Shown piece after piece: positions 11,343-22,000 of a DNA stretch of 64,000 nt. Numbering within the stretch: position 1 is the stretch's first letter; the number at the start of each line of letters is the position of its first letter. The notes under the pieces were generated by a model. The model ran no database searches, had not been told where the DNA came from, and worked only from the letters and a program-made list of their open reading frames with translations. The stretch is from Escallonia rubra (lineage: Eukaryota > Streptophyta > Magnoliopsida > Escalloniales > Escalloniaceae), in assembly GCA_033065855.1 (NCBI GenBank), contig JAVXUO010002418.1:124001-188000 (forward strand), given 5' to 3'. A program made the translations under genes and the position numbers.

Positions 11343-11748
11343 GGTTTCGTTGGACAAAACTTTTTTTTTGGTTTTCAGTTTTTAAAGAGTAACTTAATTT
11401 TTTTTTTTACAAAAACAAGTGGGTGTTTAATAACCATTTTTTTTTCTTTTGTGGTTTGCAGTGGCGGTGGTGGGGCATAGCAGTGGTCGACGGTGGTGGT
11501 GGCCGGCAGTGGCTGCCGCTCGGTGGTGGCTGTCGGGCGACGGTGGGCGGTGGCTGCCGGCGGCCGGAGGTAGCTGTCGGTGGCTGCCGGCGGTGGGTGC
11601 GTTGTGGTGGAGGTCTCAAAAAAAAAATTTTAATTTACTCTACAATTTAAAAAGTGATTTTTTAAATTGAAAAAAAAAATGGTTACCAAACGCACTTTTT
11701 TTTTCCAATTTTCAAAACTGAAAAAAAAAAATAACGTCAAACATGGCC
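11343..11748. mobile_element. PIF/Harbinger-type MITE in unit A
   Basis: Starts GG and ends CC, flanked on both sides by TTA (11340-11342 and 11749-11751), the PIF/Harbinger target duplication. Terminal inverted repeats are GGTTTCGTTGGAC and GGCCATGTTTGAC, with poly-T/poly-A arms just inside (ACCATTTTTTTT against AAAAAAAATGGT). The centre (11455-11620) is a GC-rich GGTGGC/GCCGGC run. Open frames there are low-complexity artefacts, not genes. Unit B lacks the insertion. Confidence 0.82.
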
Positions 11749-11988
11749 TTAATTTCATGTCCTCAAAGGGGCTTGTGCTCCTTCCACCTGCGCAGTTGGT
11801 GTTTGTCTATGAGTAATGTTTAAAGAAGCTAAATGGGGATGGACGTGGCAAGTTAGGTCAATACGTACATTCGAGTCTATCAATCTAGAGCGTCGCTAGT
11901 AATTCATAGCGACCAAAATTTTGGAACCAAATCGACTAATGAATTCGAGCAACCACTTTAACTTACGTTTGAGGACTTTGCATGGTAC

Positions 11989-12012
11989 GAGAGAGAGAGA
12001 GAGAGAGAGAGA
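11989..12012. repeat. (GA)12 microsatellite
   Basis: Pure GA repeat in unit A. The matching place in unit B (about 13557-13575) is the imperfect GAGCGAGACAGAG, so the run expanded or was lost after duplication. Confidence 0.85.
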
Positions 12013-12706
12013 AATTAATAGGCACTTTACGTATGTACTCACTCAGTCGTTGTGTTCGTCTATTTTCTTTACTTAGCAAAACTGGCGTCAATCTAAAAAG
12101 CGTCGTCCTTAATTTACTGTCGAAGTTTATTGTGAAGTTTCTCGGAAGCATGAAAGAAAGCTAATATTTTCTGGAGCCTTAGTAACATCAAAATGTGAGA
12201 TTATAATACTGCAACTACGTACAAAACTCATTTTTAATTAAACATAGACGCGTTTTGACTGGAGTGTGCATCCAGCATCTCCACTGGGTAGGCTGTGTGT
12301 AACTTCCAAGGCTGTGCAGCTTCAGTTCATACCCAACTTTTGCACCTGCTTCGGCTGTTATTTAAGTGGAAAATGGGGCAACAAACAGAAAGATATGCAC
12401 ATGAGATGTGAAACCAAGAGTTATGGAGCAGTATAAAGCGAGTGGGTTCATGGTTTCTTGTACTGAGAATTCTAATAAGCCTGAATGCGTCAACAAGTGT
12501 TGGTTGGATTGGAGCCTTCACATGCTTAAACAATTGCAATGAGTAACTTATCCTCCAAAGTCCACATATGTCCTCCTCATTAATTATGGCAGGTGATGAT
12601 GACAAAGGGACGAATGAGTAATGCCAATTGCCAAGAAGAGAGAGGTGAGGCTTCCTAAAATAAAGTACGGGCAAAAAGGACTTTTAGCTTCTAGATTATC
12701 GATTTC

Positions 12707-14194
12707 GGGGATATTGATCACTTCATAGACTATGCTTTCTAGACTCATGGCTTTAAGTTCTAACAACCATTGACTTGAGGTCTCCTAGGCTTGTATTAGT
12801 CACTTTTCTTTTCTTTTCTTTTTCTTTTAGTGAAAAGTAAAAATATATACGAAAATAAATAGAAGGAGTTAGAAAATACATCCAGATAGACAAGCAAAAG
12901 ATTTACAAATGACATTCTCATCCAATATGTAATGATCACTTGTTAGAGACGAGAAGCTATTGAGCTTGAAATCGATATGATAAGGCTTAGGCCCACATGA
13001 AGCATTTAAAGGTAGGGATGGAAGAGCATAAAGTACGTGAAGGAATCTGTGAATTTCAAGCTAATGCGAGATCATCAAGGTGGTATCGAGATGGTAATTT
13101 GGCTCATAACAAATGGATCCCAGTCGATTCAATCCAAATGGAGCGAGTCATAATAACTTTGATAGACAGTTTTGGAGTGGATTCAATTGGCATAAATATG
13201 CTGGTTAGGGGCACAGTGAGAAAGTTGCATAGTAGTTTCAATTTTATTGGAACCCGCACCGATCCACCCTGTTGTCATCTTTAAGGTGGTAGTCTAATTG
13301 AGAGGGGCTGCAAGGTCACAAGTTTGAATTTTATATTGAAATAAGGAAGAGAGAGGGCTACCTAGACATCTTATGTGACCCAAAAAAGAAACAGAAAATA
13401 GTAATCTAATGCATGAAAACTGGTATTACATATACAAGTACTATCTAAAGAAGCTAAAATTTTGGAACCAAATTGATTAATGAATCACCAACAAACTAAA
13501 ATATGATTTTGAGTAACCACTTCAACTCAAATTTGAGAATTTTGCATTGTACACAAGAGCGAGACAGAGAAAAAGTCATTGTGCTCGTCTATTTTCCTTG
13601 CTTTTATCTTCTAGCAACGCCGGCGTCGCCGGTCTGGAAAAAAAAACGTCGTCTTCAATTTGCTATCAAAGTTAATTGCGAAATTTCTTGAGAGCGTGAA
13701 CGAAAGCTACTAGTTTATAGAGCAGTAGTAACATCCAAACATTGAGATTATAATACTGCAACAACGTACAGAACTCACGTTTAATTAAAACATAAACACA
13801 GACGCGTTTTGCCTGGAGTATGCAATCATCTCCACTAGGTAGGCTGTAACTTCCAAGGCTTTGCAGTCTCAGTTCATACCCAGCTTTCCACCTGCTTCAG
13901 CTGTTATTAAAGGGCAAACAAAGCAAGTGGGTTCCTGGTTTCTCATAAACAAGTACATCATCTGATGGATACTACTATTTACAGGCCTAGTTGCACAAGA
14001 AAGACTGAACTTTGTTGTATTGAGAATTCTTTTAAAAGTTTTAGTTGGGATTGGACCCTTCACAAACTTATCCTTATTGACCATGGCAGGCGATGATGAC
14101 AAAGGGTCGAATAAGTTATGTGGTGAGGCTTAATTCACACTTGCTTTGTATACCAATGTAAAAAAAGGACTTTTAGCTTCTAGATTATTGATTT
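12707..14194. repeat. Tandem duplication upstream of EDS1, unit B
   Basis: About 1.49 kb, the distal copy of unit A without the MITE. It keeps the W-box core TTGACT at 12770-12775. The position of the EDS1 TATA box is mutated. No exon of EDS1 or SAG101 is found within it. Confidence 0.9.
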
Positions 14195-15296
14195 GATTTT
14201 TTTTTTTAAATTAGGAAGAAAAAGTATAGAAATTGGGAATGACAATTAAAACCAATTCGCGGTCAGACTTCATAGATTGTTCAGCCACTTTCTTTAATTT
14301 TTATTATCATGGGTAAAATTTCTGTAATTTTCACGTCGAGATGGTACATAAGAAGCAAATTGGTATGCCTTCTGGACTTTTTTACAATTTGAGCTCTAAT
14401 TTTGCTTTTGATGACACATTACGCGACTAGGCATTCAATGACAAAGATGGAGCTCAACTAATATGGAAGTGTGGCTCAAAGATCATTTTTCTTTAGAATC
14501 GTTGTTAGTGCTACTCCATTTGACCGTGCATATGGAAATAAAGTCACACTTAGTTCAACACATTCCCTTTTTTTCATCAAGGACTTCGCGAACACACACA
14601 TAATGTATTACTAGTATGTAATAAACCAAGAAAAAGGTAAGCCTATTCGAGACGCATTTGAGCACTTCACGATGCTTATGCTAACGGGTGCTAATAGAAT
14701 GGCGCGATAGTTGCAATAAGAGAGTCCAATGGCCATTATGACATAAAATAAAATTTAGCGGAGGAATTAAGATCTTGAGAAATGTACGTTTAGATGCATT
14801 TATTGTAATTCACTATTACAAACTTTAAAAAAATAAATTAAAAAAAGAACAAGAAGAAGAAGAAGAAAAAGGAAAGTGAGAAAGGACTTTATCGCACAAG
14901 AGAAACAAGGATCCCAAACTTAATTGGAGTTACAAGTCATTCACTAATTTTGAGTGGTAATTTTAAAGGCACTTTCACGACAACCAAGCGATTTGCTTCG
15001 ACATTTGTAACTAAAAGTGTTTTTAAAATATGTCACCGATAAAAGGTTGTAGCGACGACTTGGGCCACCGAATTAGTGGCCGGAGGAAGTTTTTTCCGAT
15101 GGAGTTGTAGCGAAAATTTGTGCAAGAATGAGTAAGCTAATTGTCAGTTGCTAATATTAGTTGATATATCCCAAGCAACAATCAAAGTGTGAAATGAACA
15201 AAAGCCCCATACGATGATGGATCTCAAGCTCACAACATGAATTGGGCAAACCTTTGAGCAATGGGGAAGCTTCCTTTACATGTAGACATCAATCAA
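14195..15296. other. SAG101 upstream region
   Basis: AT-rich non-coding DNA with a GAA-rich run at about 14848-14870. At 15045-15130 several GTAGCGA(C/A) motifs occur, similar to those at 37250-37530 and perhaps an old transposon end. No gene is seen. Confidence 0.5.
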
Positions 15297-15304
15297 TATA
15301 AAAA
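15297..15304 (+). promoter_or_regulatory. TATA box of SAG101
   Basis: TATAAAAA, 121 bp upstream of the proposed ATG at 15418. A W-box core TTGACT follows at 15311-15316. Confidence 0.6.
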
Positions 15305-15417
15305 GCACAGTTGACTGACCGAAACCGGCATCTCCTTCCCTTTATTAGCCAACAAGTGGATGCCACTCCTTACCAAGTTTGTACCCAAGAACACCCACAA
15401 AGAAGTAGCAGGAAAAG

Positions 15418-18400
15418 ATGAACCAGTTAAGCATCTAACTTTACTTCAAAGTCAGTAAATAGAAAGGGAAGAAACATCCATTGAATTTTTAACTTTCATT
15501 CTCTGTTCTGTAGGTACGGCAGTGGATTGGAGTTGGCAAATTTGGCAGTGAGCTCAGATCTGCTGCTGAAAGCTTGGGATGCAATCTTGGAAATCCCTCC
15601 AACTCCAAGTGGTTCAAACTTGCCGGTTTCCGTCATCTACAAAGTCTCTCAACTTCCAAATAAGACTACCGTTGTAGCTTTCGGTTGCTCATCCAATTGT
15701 AATCTGCAACATCTACAAGGAGAAGCCAGCGATTTAGTCTCATCGCCGGCCGGCTTTCAGTTTGTCTGCACCAAAGTCAACAAATCTGTTTCCATTCACA
15801 AAGCTGCAACTGATCATTTTGCCTCTCTCGAGCCTCAGCTTTCTGCCCTGGAGGTACCCTCCTACATATCCTTTACTTCATTGATTAGGTACTAAGACAA
15901 GAAATTTGTTTGAACGAGTACGAGACTATAGCCTGGTAAAAATATAAAGAAAACTTCTCTTCTGGGCAGTCTTATTCTGGTCTGGACTATACTGTTTTCA
16001 CTAGTTACATAGCAGTTCATGTTTCCTCTTGTTGCAAACAAGCAAAACATATTTGATTTGATTCATGGCTTAGCCGCAATTTCTGATTTCAAGTGTACTA
16101 TTTGCGGCAATTCAAACCTTGACATTTCATCTTGCTTTCCATTCATCGAAATGAAAAATGGAAGAATAACCTTTTAGATCATCGCTTGCAATTCATGGTT
16201 GGTGTGTCCTACTTCTAGTATTTTAAACCGAGAAGTAATTCAGAAATAGGAGAGAGGACATTGAAGAGAAAGGAAGAAAAAGGAAAAATAAGAGCGTACC
16301 CTTTAAATGTGGGCTTAGTCTTCGAAATGTCTATTTCCATCCAAAGATGCCGTATATATGTAAATAGGTCAGGAAATTTACAGCCAAATTTTACATGAAT
16401 ATATCTGAAAGTTTGGAGTAAAATTACGAAATGGCCAACTGCAGGGTTTAAATAGCAAGTAGACCTTAGTTTGTTTAGTTTGGGCTGTGGCAGGAGCTGT
16501 TTTTGTGCCTAAGATCCGAGTCCACTCATATAGAACACCTGATGTTGAGTATATTGTCTTACTGCTGCATTGCAGATTGATACAGCCAGTCCGCTAATCA
16601 TCACTGGGCGCTCTTTGGGGGGATCCATCGCCTCTCTGTTCACCTTATGGAAGCTAGACAGGATCGATCCAAGGAAATCCAAGCGCCCCATTTGCATAAC
16701 TTTTGGTTCACCCCTCCTCGGGGATAAAGCTTTTCAAGAAGCCATATCAGAACGCGCAACATGGGTTTCATGCTTTCTGCATATAGTTTCCAACCAAGAT
16801 CCAATCCCAAGAGCCTTTGTCTCACCCGAAAACACGAGCCTCGCTGCTCAGTCGACACACCAAACTAGTACTGCTACGTACGTGCCATTTGGTACAACCC
16901 TCTTCTGCTCGGAATTAGGCTGTTCTGGTTTTGAGGAACCTGAAGCAATATTGCAAGTGATGGCCAAAATGAGCTTGAAGAGTTTGGGCTCAAACCAGGG
17001 CTTGCAAGTCTTTGATTATGGAGGAGTTTTGAAAACTCTCAAGTCTAAGGCTATCCTTAGAACATTTGGGAAGGCGAGTGAAGCTATCAATCCAACTCGG
17101 GCAGGAATCACCTTGCTGCTGCAAGCAATTGGAGTTATCGAGACACAGGTAAGTCTTTATATCCTTATCTGATCTGGGGTAATTCTAAGCTACATGTTGA
17201 GCTGTTTGGGGTACATTATTGGTGTTTTTTCTTCCTCCTAAGCGACAAAATTATAGAAATGATGAATATTAGTACCAAATGACCGATTTGGTGATTTTTC
17301 CAAGCCTAGTTTGTGCACCCACTGATGTTAATGACGATTTGATCACGGTGTGGAGTAATTTGGTCATTTGTTAGTAAATGTTGTGACAAAGCCACAAGGA
17401 ATGTGTGGTGGCATAAATTTTTATATTGCGGCCAACATTGAGTCTAGAAATGGGCAAAGTCCAATTGCTTACTGCTTAGCAGATAACTAGTAGAGTTCTT
17501 GTGTAGATGCAAGGAGAAGTCCGGTGTTCAATGCTATTTAAGCCTGTTTACTTTGTAATGTTCTATGAAGTGTGGGTTACGAGTTGGCTGATAGATTTGG
17601 CAAATCATGTGGGCAGGAACAAGAGACGAGTGAGGCAAATGCTCTCATCACAAACGTAGAAAAAAGGTTGGAGATCTTTCTAAGACGCAGGAAGAATGCT
17701 TTTGATCCGAACCAGGACTTGAACAACAGAAAAGTGAACATGGCCAATATGGAATGGTACAAGAAGGTTGCAACAAATGACAGAGGTTACTACGACAGCT
17801 ACAAAAATGCACAGTTCAGAGGTAGAGACGAACTTTTAAATAAAGCAAAAATCATCAAGGACCAGAGGATCCTCAGGATATACTGGGACAAAACGGTGGA
17901 AGATATAGAGAGGAAGCCTCAAAAGGAAGGTGCATCCATCCGGACGCGTTTCAAGTATGGAGGGACCAACTACAGAAGAATGGTGGAACCGCTCGACATA
18001 GCCGAGTACTACAGTCAAGGCAAGAAGAACTACTTGAAGGAAGGAAGATCTGAACACTACAAGGTGCTGGAGCAATGGCTGAAGGATGACAAAGTGACTG
18101 AGAAGAAACAGGCTGTAGGCATGACTGAGGACTCCTGCTTTTGGGCACATGTGGAGGAGGCTAATATTTCATGTGGAGTACTCAATGATGGAGAAACTAG
18201 TCAAGGAGATAAAGAGGTATCACTGGAGAAACTGGTTGAGTTTGAAAACTATATGATGAATTCAATAGAGAAATATTCAGTATCCACTGAGGCTTTCTTG
18301 GAGGGGAGCACTTTCATGAAATGGTGGCAAGACTATATCGCGATCAGAGGAAACTCATATGAATCCAAGCTGACTTCCTTCATGAAGAATAAAAAGGAAA

Positions 18401-18432
18401 GTGGGTCTATGGTGCTCATGGACTACAAATGA
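15418..18432 (+). CDS. SAG101: SAG101 (senescence-associated gene 101), EDS1 partner
   Basis: Main exons are 15514-15853, 16576-17148 and 17617-18432, with clean GT-AG junctions and phase 0 between them (GAG|GTACCC, TTGCAG|ATT, CAG|GTAAGT, GGGCAG|GAA). No ATG opens the first of these. An 8-nt exon at 15418-15425 (ATGAACCA, donor GTTAAG, acceptor CTGTAG at 15513) restores a start reading MNQYGSGLELANL, like SAG101 N-termini; this micro-exon is a proposal. Total 578 codons; Arabidopsis has 537. The hydrolase-fold elbow is ITGRSLGGS (Ser129), with Arg where lipases have His. EP domain: GYYDSY (364-369) and YRRMVEPLDIAEYY (426-439). SAG101 family proteins bind EDS1 and, in Solanaceae and Brassicaceae, act with NRG1-type helper NLRs. 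Divergent neighbour: EDS1. Confidence 0.93.
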
Positions 18433-19051
18433 GAGAGTTTATTTAAAGATCACACATGGTTGCCATCGCCAGTCTCTTCTGTAGTTTACTTTCTGTAGCT
18501 GTTGTAACATCTCCGGGACATCAGATGGTTTTCTGTTGTACTTCATGTTCTTTCTCGCCTGGGAAGTTTTTTACATCTATCGAGATATTGTTGGCCAAAG
18601 TTCGATAATTTGCATTGATAAATCGGGTGAAGTACATGAATTAACTTTGCTCTCCAGGGTGACAATTGAGCAGAGCTTAATGCTCCGTTAAAGTTCAAAC
18701 ACTGGCAGCAAAAGATCTACATGAAAGAAAGGACAGAGCAATGACACCCCAACCTTCCCCTTTCCCCCACTTTTCACAACTGGAAAAATAAAAAATATAA
18801 CGAAACAAAAAAGCAAGAGGGAGCAAAATGCAGTGATACTTGCAACGGGAACATAACTCCTTTTCAGACTACTCAAGTCTACAGGTACTTTCCATCACCT
18901 GGAATTATGCCAAAAGAACAAAAACAAGGCAGCAAATGTCCCAAATACACTGGAGCTCGGCAGAAGGATAAAGGGAAAAATAGAGAGGACAATCAGTCTC
19001 AAGATGCAGCTAATAATGCCAAGGGAATGAAGTGTGGGGAACATTGTTCCC
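18433..19051. other. Convergent 3' UTR interval SAG101 / mtACP
   Basis: The two genes converge with 619 bp between their stop codons. The interval holds both 3' UTRs and nothing else recognisable. Confidence 0.6.
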
Positions 19052-22000
19052 TTATTTTGCCTGTGGGTGTGATGCGATGAAGTCAACGGCAAGATTGATG
19101 GAGCTGATCTTGTCAGCCTCGTTATCAGGAATCTCAAACCCGAACTCTTCTTCGAGTGCCATCACGACCTCTACTGTGTCCAAACTATCTAACCCTAGAT
19201 CATTTTGGAAATGGGCATTTGGTGTGACCTGCAAAATCCAGGAATATGTATTAGTACAATGCTGTCTGAATTTATGTTCAACTGTAAAATCAAACTTCTA
19301 CACATAACACCCAATGCAAAGTTCTCTACCCCCCATGTTTGCAGTCTCGTCTTTCCCGTGTAGCAGCAGCCCATGTAGAATATAGGAGAGTTTACAAAGG
19401 AAAAAGCATAGAATCCTAGGCAAGAGAGAAAGAAGGGAGGGAGGGGGGTTGGAATCAACTGTTAGTTTGTGGTGTTGTAAGCCCTTGCTGCTTCTGTTTC
19501 ACCACGGGATGTAAATATAAGAAATTACGTCAAGGACTTTAGCAGCGCAGGCAACTTTTCCAAGAGAGTAGTAGTTTGAGAAACCACAAATTCAAATCAA
19601 TTGCACGAATCACATCTTCAATTCACATTCAACTACTTGGGCCCCATCATCATGCAAACACATCTCATCACTACCTCAAGCTTGTTCATGGAAAAGGTTT
19701 TTTGGTAAACCACGACAGTCTAAATTGGTGCAGTCTTTGGATTTACTAGCACATAAGCACTGAGCTCTCTTGTTGACCTTACACCATGTTAAGCTCCAGC
19801 TTTACACGGGTGCTTTATTCCTAGCATCTCAACATATATCTCAGAAGATCTAATCCAGCTACACTCGTTTTAATACAAGATATCTACATGGAAGGTCTGT
19901 CCCAATTGAGCATTTATATTCTGAAGATCAACTGATCCAATCTAGAATTTAACCTTGAGGTGTCTCAGATTCACCAAACCTCTTCACTACCTGCGCCATC
20001 CAAGCACATCTATAAGCCTCACTAGGAACATCATCTGGCCATCCCCTTACCTAGTTCCATCTATAGTGTTGAAAGTGGGCCAGCAGCCCGCTAGCAAACA
20101 CCATATTCTTTTACCTATAATGTTGAAATTGGGCCAACAACCCACTAGCAATCCCCATATTCTCAAATTTTTCATCAGTTAGGCACTAAATAACTAGTCT
20201 TATCCTCCCCCTTTAAACAATTTGATCAAGATATAATATGATCCACTCTAGCTTTGAACTTTGAGATGCCTCAAATTCAGAAATCCACCTCACTATCTGC
20301 ACCACTGAAGCACATCTCTAAGCCTCAATAGGAACATTCATCGGGCCATCAACTTACCTAGTTTGTCTTTTTGAAAGCCTTTTTTAACCTATAATGTTGA
20401 AATTGGGCCAACAACCCACTAGCAATCACCACGTTCTCCCAAACTGTCAATAGTTTGCAATAGCTAACATATCTTTATCCTCCCCCTCTAATCGCAATTT
20501 TTGTCAAAATTTACCAATGGTATTAGATTTCCTGCTTCTCCTCTCACTTAACACAGAAAGCTTGTGAACCTCGCTCGCCTCTTTATCATCTTTCGTTGCA
20601 AAATGTCAAGTCAATTTAGTCTGAGGCAGAATTACTGACCAGACAGATGACAAAAGGTATATACTGGGTCTAAGGGATACTTTTTAAGAATCATCATCCC
20701 AGATGGTGGTTCCAAAGCTATGTAGGACTGCAGATTAGTGGTCCAGTAGGCAATCTTAGTCCCATTTCTGAAGAGGCTGATTCCCAAGATTGGAACCTTT
20801 AGTAGTTCCTTCCATGCGATGTTCGATCTTTGGTAGAAGTTAAATGAAGTAAAAGAAACTAGCACCTCACGAAAACAAGAACCACAGTTCTCATTGGACA
20901 GATCTGTAGAACCACACCACTTCTGGTTTGAATTAACATTTTATTTCCGAATTTGCTACAATTTGCACAAGTAGGATGAGTCAGGTGATCCATTCCAAAT
21001 CAAAGGAACCTTAAAATGCCATATAAGACCTCAGATGAAATCCCTGCCCCATCTAATTGTTCAGTTACAAACTCGCAAAACATTACATCGCGGATAGAGT
21101 AAATGTTAGTTATTAACCATGTTTTTTAATTTGCAATTACTGGTCAGTGGTTTTCTCATCATCATCAGCATCAAAGCCTTTGTCCGTAACTAGTTGGGAG
21201 GATTTCTGATCAGTGTTTTAAGCTAAAAGATTCCCATGCAAAACATCCACGTCGCATATTTTGATTGGAAATAAAGTTCATTGCCACTAATTCATGGACA
21301 GAAGGAATAAATCATGGTGAGCTCGAACCTACTTGTTGAGCATCTTTCAACTGCACCACATATCATGTCACTACTGAAATTGTTTTCAACATATCTCAAA
21401 TACTATTTACTATCACTTACCTTTTAATAAGGTCTATATTTTGCCATCCTTGATTCTCTTTAACCCTCAAGTCTTGGCACTGGGTTTCCGGATCACAAAA
21501 CAAATTTAAGGGAATCATACTGATCCAACAAAAACCTCGATCCTCCTCAAAGCAGCATTTGTGAAATCAATATTTCCTAAGGGAAAATACAGCAGCAAAA
21601 TGCACCAAGGGCAAAAAAAAGAGAGATGGAGATATCTTATCAGGAAGCAACACAGACAACCTACAGATCCTACTTGGCCAGCTTTCTCTTCCAAGATGTA
21701 CTATCCCATGTTTCTGGAAAGGGTATATAACTCGTGGATAAAACACGCAACACTATAGAAGAAAACTCACAGTTCAACATACACGATAGCTCCTCTCTCT
21801 TTGCCTTGTAACTGGGGATGTTATTGGCGATGGCACCAGGATAAGGTTTTGGCATGACGAGCAGGCTGACGGAGGGCTACTTAAAGACCCCCAACTTGCA
21901 TATGGATTGTCAGACACGCATCATATACCATGTGTCTACGCTTTGGTAACAGCTCGGCGTGGAATCCGAGGTTTAGGCGTGATTTTAGATTCAATGCATT

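Larger units (their letters stand above)
10677..12706. repeat. Tandem duplication upstream of EDS1, unit A
   Basis: About 2.0 kb, including a 406-bp MITE. It aligns along its length with unit B (12707-14194). Shared landmarks are GGGGATA(C/T)(C/T)GATCACTTCA at the start, AACAACCATTGACTTGAGG, GGCTTAGGCCCACATGAAG, CAGACGCGTTTTG.CTGGAGT, and AAAAGGACTTTTAGCTTC near the end. Unit A carries the working EDS1 TATA box, an expanded (GA)n run and the MITE, all absent from unit B. A short segment with CACAAGTTCGAA in both units looks like a Pol III B box and could be an old SINE. No coding sequence is seen. Confidence 0.9.

Noticed and set aside
11407..11670. Gly/Trp- or Pro-rich open frames
   Set aside because: They are translations of the GGTGGC repeat at the centre of a MITE.
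15527..15895. SAG101 starting at a TTG codon at 15527
   Set aside because: Plant genes very rarely use TTG. A strong splice acceptor sits 13 bp upstream and a phase-compatible ATG micro-exon exists.
20632..20865. 77-codon minus-strand open frame in the mtACP intron
   Set aside because: No start context, no extension by splicing and no family match; probably an old repeat remnant.
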